DNA of 64,000 nt from Scatomonas sp963930955 (GTDB lineage Bacteria; Bacillota; Clostridia; Lachnospirales; Lachnospiraceae). Both the position numbers and the translations under genes were made by a program. How positions within the stretch are numbered: the stretch's first letter is position 1; each line of letters starts with the position of its first letter. Below the pieces are notes generated by a model that ran no database searches, was not told where the DNA came from, and saw nothing but the letters and a program-made list of their open reading frames with translations. Location: NCBI GenBank assembly GCA_963930955.1, contig OZ006967.1, forward strand, positions 2,728,001 through 2,792,000, in the 5' to 3' direction. Positions 58,687 to 64,000 of this stretch are shown here, in pieces.

Positions 58687-59654
58687 TTCTTCCCTGCCTC
58701 CGCTTTCCTGACCATATCCTGCTCCTTTTCCTGAAATCGTTCCTGGCACCGGATCAGGAGCATCTCAAAATCCTGCCGGTTTTTCTGGGCAATGGAGGTC
58801 AGCAGCAGTCCGGAAAAGAAGGAAATAATCGCCGCCAGATAAACAAAGCCGCAGACGATCAGGGTGGGGAAGTTGGGCACCAGCCCGGTCCGGGCAAAGG
58901 TGGCCAGCACCGGGATCAGAAAAATGGTGCTGAGAGCTGCCAGCAAACCAGCCAGCAGCAGATAAAAGCCCATGGGCTTGTAGATCCGGTACAGCCGGAA
59001 AATCGTCCGCAGGACTTTAAAGCCATCCCTATAGGTATTCAGCTTGGACTGGCTTCCCTCCGGCCGGTCCCGATAATCAATGACCACATTCTCCACGTAC
59101 AGATTTTTGTCAATGGCGTGAATGCTCATCTCCGTCTCAATCTCAAAACCTTTGGACAAAACAGGAAAGGTTTTTACAAAATTATAGCTGAAGGCCCGGT
59201 AGCCGGTCATGATATCTTTGATATCGCTTTTGAAAAGGCGGTTGATGGTCTTTCGGACCAGGGAATTCCCCAGATTATGAAAGGGCCTTTTATTTTCCGC
59301 AAAATAGGTGGAGGAGAGACGGTCTCCTACCACCATATCCACATGCTTTTCCCGGATCAGGGACGCCATCTCCGGTCCGAATTCCGCCGGATAGGTGTCG
59401 TCCCCGTCCACCATCAGGTAAACCTCCGCGTCGATCTCCCGGAACATGCGGCGGATCACATTGCCCTTGCCCTGCATGTATTCATGGCGGACCACCGCCC
59501 CGGCTTCCGCCGCCAGATCTCCTGTGCCGTCTGTGGAGTTATTATCGTAAACATAGATCACTGCCTCCGGCAGCGCCCTTTTCCAGTCGCTGATTACCTT
59601 CTGAATGGTTTTCGCTTCATTATAACAAGGTATCAGCACGGCTGTTTTATCCAT
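58683..59654 (-). CDS. GT2 polyprenyl-phosphate glycosyltransferase (DPM1/GtrB-like)
   Basis: 323 residues. The GT-A domain (1-225) has VLIPCYNEAKTIQKVISDW, VYDNNSTDGTGDLA, LMVDGDDTYP as the DxD site and IKDIMTGYRAFS. Two membrane helices at about 230-250 and 268-288 anchor it, with a charged coiled tail. It should load undecaprenyl phosphate with a sugar for use by the DUF2142-type protein, whose gene it overlaps by 4 bp. It lies 23 bp after the phosphoglycerol transferase gene. It is not very similar to the other DPM1-like gene in the window, so the two likely use different sugars. Confidence 0.87.
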   Translation of the reverse strand: MDKTAVLIPCYNEAKTIQKVISDWKRALPEAVIYVYDNNSTDGTGDLAAEAGAVVRHEYMQGKGNVIRRMFREIDAEVYLMVDGDDTYPAEFGPEMASLIREKHVDMVVGDRLSSTYFAENKRPFHNLGNSLVRKTINRLFKSDIKDIMTGYRAFSYNFVKTFPVLSKGFEIETEMSIHAIDKNLYVENVVIDYRDRPEGSQSKLNTYRDGFKVLRTIFRLYRIYKPMGFYLLLAGLLAALSTIFLIPVLATFARTGLVPNFPTLIVCGFVYLAAIISFFSGLLLTSIAQKNRQDFEMLLIRCQERFQEKEQDMVRKAEAGKK

Positions 59655-59677
59655 ATGCTCCCCCTAAAAATTTTTAC

Positions 59678-61825
59678 TCAGTTCATCTCCGCGTGACAGC
59701 CGCCGATCATGGTTTCGGTTCCCGCGCTGTCCACCCCATAAACGTGAATGGTATAGGCGGCATGCCGGTAGCCGAAGTCTTCTCCGAAGATTTCCGCCTG
59801 ATAGCTGCCGTCCTCCTGCTCAACGGCATCATACCACTGCAGGTCGGATCTGTCAACGGCGGACCAGACCGCGCAGCGGATGGCCGTAAAGTCTCCGCAG
59901 TTCTGGAGATTGGTGATCTGCAGGGTAAGCTTGCCGGCCAGGAAATCGTAGGGCACTGCGGTTACAGCGGCGGAAGGGGTTTCGCTGCCCTCCGGGCTGA
60001 TTTCAATTTTATCATCGCCGATGGCCGCGGTGCTGCCGTCCTCCAGCTCCAGGCTAAGACTCAGGGAGTAGGTGCCGGGCTGGCTGCCGAAGTCCTCCAG
60101 AGGAATTTCCAGAGCGTAGGACCCATCCTCCCGAAGCTGGCCCTGGTAAGTCCGCAGATCCTGCTTTTCCTCCCCGGTCCAGACCTGGCAGCTGAGGCCT
60201 GTGACGGTCTGATCCCACTGAATGCCGCTGACGTTCAGGGAAAGGGTCTGGCTCTCCGGATCGTAATGAAGGGCGGAGACATCCGCTTTGTTAATATCGG
60301 AATTCAGCTGATCCATCAGTTCCGATTTCTGGGCCAGTCCGGCGTTGGCCGCTTCTACGCCGTACCGCTCCACCAGGGTTTCCTCCCCGGAAAACAGGTT
60401 TACTCCCAGCCCCAGACGGTTGCCCTGGATCCCGCAGCCCAGACTGGCCAGGGTGGTGGGGAAGGCGTCAAAGGTGCTGTACTCCCGGAAGGTATCGGTT
60501 TCCGGAGTTACCGGCGCGTTAATGTAGGCCGTGTAGACTCTGCGGCCGTAATCCTCCGAAACATTGTCGCAGTAGTCCGCGTCCATGGTGGGATGGTCTC
60601 CGGAGATGACAATGGTGGTATTTTCATAGAAAGGCTGTTCCTGGATCCATTCCACAAATTCCGCCACCTGCCTGCTGGAGCAGGCCATAACATTGGAGTA
60701 CTGATCTTCTCCGTAGGAATCCCCGCAGAGCCGGCAGACATAGCCGTCCTCAAAATGGGTGTCTACGGTCAGCATGGTGAGATTGAAGGGCTGATCGGAG
60801 GCCGCCAGCTCCGTCAGGCGCTGCCGGGCGTTGGCAAAAAGCTTTTCATCCTCGTAGCCCCACCACACCCGGTAATCCTCCGGGATCTCTCCATGGGTTC
60901 TGGAATAATTGTAGTCGTACATCTCATAATTCCCGTGCTGGCGGAAATACAGCTCCCTGCCTCCGAAAGCCGCTTCCGAGCCGATGAGCAGTTCCTGCCG
61001 GTAGCCGGCCTCTTCCAGGATATCCCCCAGAGTGGTAATGCCCGGGAAGAAATTCTCCTGGCTGTTCATGGAGTTTTTCTCCACAGAGATCAGCAGGGGC
61101 AGACCGGAGGTCTGTCCGAACATGGCACCCACCGTCCAGGTGGTGCCTGTCAGGGAATAGGCTCCGTTGAGAGTGGTGTGTCCGGAGAAATTTTCGTTTT
61201 CCAGGGAAAGGCGGGTCAGCTCCGGGATCACATCTTCTTCAAAGGCGCCGCCGTTTGCCTCATCGGAAAAGGTGGTTTCCATGGACTCCAGGTAAATGTA
61301 GATCAGATTCCGCTTCTGTTCCGGAAAGGTAATGGAAACCGAGGCGGGATCCACGTAATTGTCGTCAATAAAGGAGGAGTAGGTGTGCTGGTTTTTCACG
61401 TAGGCGGAAACTTCCAGGGTGTTCCAGATATAAACAAGAGAAAGGGCGGTAACCAGGATCCCCAGGCAGGGCAGGACCGTAAGATACCGGCGGCAGGCCT
61501 TCTTTCTGTTCCGCAGCAGATAAAGCAGCAGGCCCAGAACCCCTGCGGTGATCAGGGCCGGAAGCGCACTAAAGAGGAGATAGTCCAGAATCATACCGCT
61601 GTTGGTGCCCTCCATAGGCATCTTCAGGTGATAGACGATCTCCTCCATAGTAAGATTGTTCCAGGTGTTCAGCACCCAGACCACGCTCCGGCAGACCAGG
61701 ACTGCCAGGGCTCCTATAAACACCGCCAGGGCCCTTCCGGAAGCTCCCAGCGCCTTCCTGGCCCTTTGGCGTTCTTTTTTCTCCGGTTCCCCATACAGTG
61801 CCGGTTCCCCTGTAATTTCTTTCAT
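59678..61825 (-). CDS. MdoB/LtaS-like phosphoglycerol transferase with C-terminal beta repeats
   Basis: 715 residues. Three N-terminal membrane helices (about 30-50, 78-103, 115-135) precede an extracellular sulfatase-fold domain (about 165-500). It carries LIYIYLESMETTF (metal Glu), LTGTTWTVGAMFGQTSGLPL (nucleophile Thr), GRELYFRQHGNYEMYDY, TVDTHFEDGYVC and ISGDHPTMDADY; these follow the OpgB/MdoB pattern more than LtaS. It should transfer phosphoglycerol from lipid to a glycan outside the cell. Two Bsp-like immunoglobulin-type repeats form the C-terminus (about 535-715), which is unusual for the enzyme family. It heads the operon with a polyprenyl-phosphate glycosyltransferase and a DUF2142-type protein. 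Confidence 0.87.
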   Translation of the reverse strand: MKEITGEPALYGEPEKKERQRARKALGASGRALAVFIGALAVLVCRSVVWVLNTWNNLTMEEIVYHLKMPMEGTNSGMILDYLLFSALPALITAGVLGLLLYLLRNRKKACRRYLTVLPCLGILVTALSLVYIWNTLEVSAYVKNQHTYSSFIDDNYVDPASVSITFPEQKRNLIYIYLESMETTFSDEANGGAFEEDVIPELTRLSLENENFSGHTTLNGAYSLTGTTWTVGAMFGQTSGLPLLISVEKNSMNSQENFFPGITTLGDILEEAGYRQELLIGSEAAFGGRELYFRQHGNYEMYDYNYSRTHGEIPEDYRVWWGYEDEKLFANARQRLTELAASDQPFNLTMLTVDTHFEDGYVCRLCGDSYGEDQYSNVMACSSRQVAEFVEWIQEQPFYENTTIVISGDHPTMDADYCDNVSEDYGRRVYTAYINAPVTPETDTFREYSTFDAFPTTLASLGCGIQGNRLGLGVNLFSGEETLVERYGVEAANAGLAQKSELMDQLNSDINKADVSALHYDPESQTLSLNVSGIQWDQTVTGLSCQVWTGEEKQDLRTYQGQLREDGSYALEIPLEDFGSQPGTYSLSLSLELEDGSTAAIGDDKIEISPEGSETPSAAVTAVPYDFLAGKLTLQITNLQNCGDFTAIRCAVWSAVDRSDLQWYDAVEQEDGSYQAEIFGEDFGYRHAAYTIHVYGVDSAGTETMIGGCHAEMN

Positions 61826-61860
61826 AGCTATCCTACCCTTTCTTCTTTTGTTCCAAGGGT

Positions 61861-61889
61861 ATTATAGCAGGTTCAGCTTTTGTAAACAA
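61861..61889 (-). promoter_or_regulatory. Promoter of the phosphoglycerol transferase operon
   Basis: Minus strand TTGTTT (61884-61889), 17-nt spacer, TATAAT (61861-61866), about 30 nt before the ATG. A small stem AATCCC/GGGATT at about 61907-61926 follows the upstream SLH glucosaminidase stop and could be a weak terminator. Confidence 0.65.
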
Positions 61890-61927
61890 CAGGTAAAATA
61901 CATGTTAATCCCGCAGCCGGGGATTTT

Positions 61928-64000
61928 TTAAAACTTCTCCGCAAAGCGGGTAAACATGGTGGCCATCTCTGCCCGGGCAATGTTCTGCAAAGGTTCAAGG
62001 GTACCGGTGTCCGTCTTGCCCGTAAGGATTCCCTGAGCTACGGCCCAGGCCATGCCCTCCTGGGCAAAAACGGATACCTTGCCGGAATCCGGGTAGGAGG
62101 TCCAGTCCTCAGAGGCGGTAAGGTCGTATTCCTTGTACTTCGCGTAGCGGTGCAGCATGGTAGCCACCTGTTCCCGGGTAACGGAATCGGCGGTGCCGAA
62201 TTTTCCCGCCTCCGGGCCTTCCGTGTAGCCGGTGATCACCCCGTTCTCCCAGGCCCAGAGAATCGCGTTCGTGTACCAGGCGCCCTCTCCTACATCCTCA
62301 AATACCGGCTGGTACTCCACCGCCGGCTCTCCTTCCATCCGGTACAGCATGACTGCCAACTGGGCCCGGGAGCAGGTTTCATAAGGGCCGAAGGTATCCG
62401 AGGTAAGACCGGTCATAATGCCCTGATCGTAAATGTATTCCACGGAATTGCAGAACCAGTCTCCCTGCTGCACATCGGTAAAGGGCAGCTGGAAGGAAAC
62501 CGTCGGGATCTCCGGCCAGGCGCCGGCCCCATGGGAAACGATCTGGATATAATCGGCGCTGGCGTAGAGATACATATTCTGGAAATCGTAGTTTCCTCCC
62601 TCTCCGATTGCCGTGCGGTCACTGTTCAGCACCGGGTCGCTCTGCACCTGATAGAAGCCGTCCACAGGGGTTTCGTTTCGGATCAGGAAGGCATAGCAGG
62701 CATGAAGGCCTGTGCTGTATACAATATCCGTGCTGGTAGAGGCTCCGGTCCGGACCTTCAGGTCCGCGTACTCCTGCTCCGCATCGGGAAGGATGTCCTT
62801 GATGCCGATGGTGTAAAGCCCAGCATCCCGGCTGCCGGCTGCCCGGTCCAGGCTCCAGGCCAGGGCAGCTGCCTTCTCTCCCCAGTAGGGATCGGAAGAA
62901 TAGCGGAAATTCTTTCCGCAGGCCTTGTTGCCCAGGAAGCCTCCTTCGTACTTCCAGTTATCCGGGTTCAGATACTGCTGAGACAGAAAGTCCTCCATGT
63001 ATTCCCGGATGCAGGCCCGGACGCTGTCAAAGGCGTAGGACAGTTCTCCCGGATTGCTGTCCGCCGCCGCAATGCCGAATATGTTGTTTTTCGTCTGGCT
63101 GATATTGCTGGTGCCCCAGCCGCTTTCGTTGGCGGCAATTCCCGCCACCAAAAGAGCGTTGACCCCGTACCGGTTCTGATCCACCACCATCCACTGGCCG
63201 GCGTCCTCCAGCTTGGAGCCTTCTTCCACCCGGCTGTTAAGCATTTCGTTCAGCTCTGTGTCCGAATAGGTGGTCTGGCTCCGGAGGGGCAGGAACTGAA
63301 AATAATTAAAGTAGGGATCCTCCGGGTTCACCGCGTGCTCCCGGGTTCCGGCCTGATAGTCCGCCAGCATATTTTGGAAATTTTCATAGGTATAGAAGTA
63401 ATGGCCGTCGTAGCTGTAGTACTCTGTGCCCGCCTGCAGGTAGGAGGGGGCGTTTCCGTTGTCCAGATAGCTGCCGTAGGACTCCTCGAAGGTTTTGGAC
63501 ATGTCCGTGGTGACCCGGTGGATCAGCCGGCCGTCCTCCACCTCATAGTGGCTGATGGACTGGGCCTCCTCCAGGCTGACAATGGAAACCTCCGCGGCAT
63601 CCACCAGGCCGATGGAGCCGGAAAGCATAAATTTCACCTTGCCGTCCTCCATGCCCAGATAGGCGCCGTCCGCCCCGTAATGGCCGTTGGTGTAGCCGTT
63701 TCCTCCGGAGGGAACGTCCAGATATTCTGTGATCTCCGACACATCCTTGGTGCGGAAGTTCACCAGTTCCCCTCCTTCTTCCCGGGCCAGGGGACTTCTG
63801 CCGATGGGTTCCGTCTCTTCATCCTCGGGGATCACGTAAACATTCCCGTTTTCATCAATCCCGGTGGCCTGTTCCAGGGTCTGGGGATTTTCCCCCTGAA
63901 AGCCTTCTTCCTCAGCGGCCCCCGCCGGGGCAGCCCCTCCCAGAAGAGCGGCAATTCCCAGGCACAGGCTTAATAACCAGGCTGTCCTTCTTCTTTTCAC
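61928..64000 (-). CDS. SLH-anchored glucosaminidase-type wall hydrolase (start at window edge)
   Basis: 690 residues if it begins with the GTG at 63998-64000, which gives the signal peptide MKRRRTAWLLSLCLGIAALLGGAAPAGAA; the ribosome binding site is outside the window, so the start is not proven. Residues 30-230 have no family I recognise. A GH73-type domain follows (about 240-390) with LLVAGIAANESGWGTSNISQTKNNIFGI, whose Glu is the catalytic acid, and YWGEKAAALAWSLDRAAG. After an SH3-like region, three SLH repeats (about 500-690) are very close to those of the protein at 20175-24335. It should cut glycan strands of peptidoglycan while bound to a secondary wall polymer. Confidence 0.87.
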   Translation of the reverse strand: MKRRRTAWLLSLCLGIAALLGGAAPAGAAEEEGFQGENPQTLEQATGIDENGNVYVIPEDEETEPIGRSPLAREEGGELVNFRTKDVSEITEYLDVPSGGNGYTNGHYGADGAYLGMEDGKVKFMLSGSIGLVDAAEVSIVSLEEAQSISHYEVEDGRLIHRVTTDMSKTFEESYGSYLDNGNAPSYLQAGTEYYSYDGHYFYTYENFQNMLADYQAGTREHAVNPEDPYFNYFQFLPLRSQTTYSDTELNEMLNSRVEEGSKLEDAGQWMVVDQNRYGVNALLVAGIAANESGWGTSNISQTKNNIFGIAAADSNPGELSYAFDSVRACIREYMEDFLSQQYLNPDNWKYEGGFLGNKACGKNFRYSSDPYWGEKAAALAWSLDRAAGSRDAGLYTIGIKDILPDAEQEYADLKVRTGASTSTDIVYSTGLHACYAFLIRNETPVDGFYQVQSDPVLNSDRTAIGEGGNYDFQNMYLYASADYIQIVSHGAGAWPEIPTVSFQLPFTDVQQGDWFCNSVEYIYDQGIMTGLTSDTFGPYETCSRAQLAVMLYRMEGEPAVEYQPVFEDVGEGAWYTNAILWAWENGVITGYTEGPEAGKFGTADSVTREQVATMLHRYAKYKEYDLTASEDWTSYPDSGKVSVFAQEGMAWAVAQGILTGKTDTGTLEPLQNIARAEMATMFTRFAEKF

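Overview
The window looks like a chromosomal segment of a Gram-positive, Clostridia-type bacterium, most likely a Lachnospiraceae relative. The basis is the family content: SLH-anchored surface proteins, clostridial ChW repeats, an RbsABC-type importer, a PD-(D/E)XK nuclease-family 'transposase', AGGAGG-type ribosome binding sites and a moderately high G+C content. Almost every gene is on the minus strand. I saw no tRNA, rRNA, CRISPR array, prophage or complete insertion sequence.

Left part (1-10.2 kb): the 5' part of thyA, then an eight-gene sugar operon read right to left from a strong promoter at 8980. It encodes a ketose 3-epimerase, a PfkB sugar kinase, an RbsA/C/B-type ABC importer, a zinc alcohol dehydrogenase, an SDR dehydrogenase and a class II aldolase. 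A divergent LacI-family gene and two CTCGAG-centred palindromes look like its control system. The gene set suggests uptake of a hexitol or rare ketose, oxidation, C3 epimerisation, phosphorylation and aldol cleavage.

Middle (10.2-31 kb): a seven-unit 53-bp tandem array, a ClC-type channel, a zinc-ribbon-tailed MscL, the clpX / zinc-ribbon / lspA operon, an HtrA protease and glmS. These are followed by surface proteins: a Pro/Thr-rich wall-anchored protein, an SLH transglutaminase-like protein, and an SLH protein with two tandem purple-acid-phosphatase-like modules. A shortened PD-(D/E)XK nuclease gene and a YibE/F membrane protein lie among them.

Right part (31-64 kb): a large cell-envelope glycan region. 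It holds dTDP-rhamnose genes rfbB, rfbA and rfbC (no rfbD), UDP-glucose dehydrogenase, seven glycosyltransferases, a Wzm/Wzt-type polysaccharide exporter, a flippase, YfhO- and DUF2142-type membrane proteins and an MdoB-like phosphoglycerol transferase. Wall enzymes are interleaved: an amidase, an L,D-transpeptidase and a GH73-type glucosaminidase with SLH repeats. The mixture suggests a rhamnose- and possibly uronate-containing wall polymer made beside the proteins that bind or remodel the wall.

The most unusual signals are non-coding. One is a 255-nt leader made of two related long hairpins in front of the exporter operon, behind a perfect consensus promoter; a solitary arm of the same repeat sits in front of htrA. 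The second is the 53-bp array. A probable ATT start codon on the flippase gene is a third oddity.
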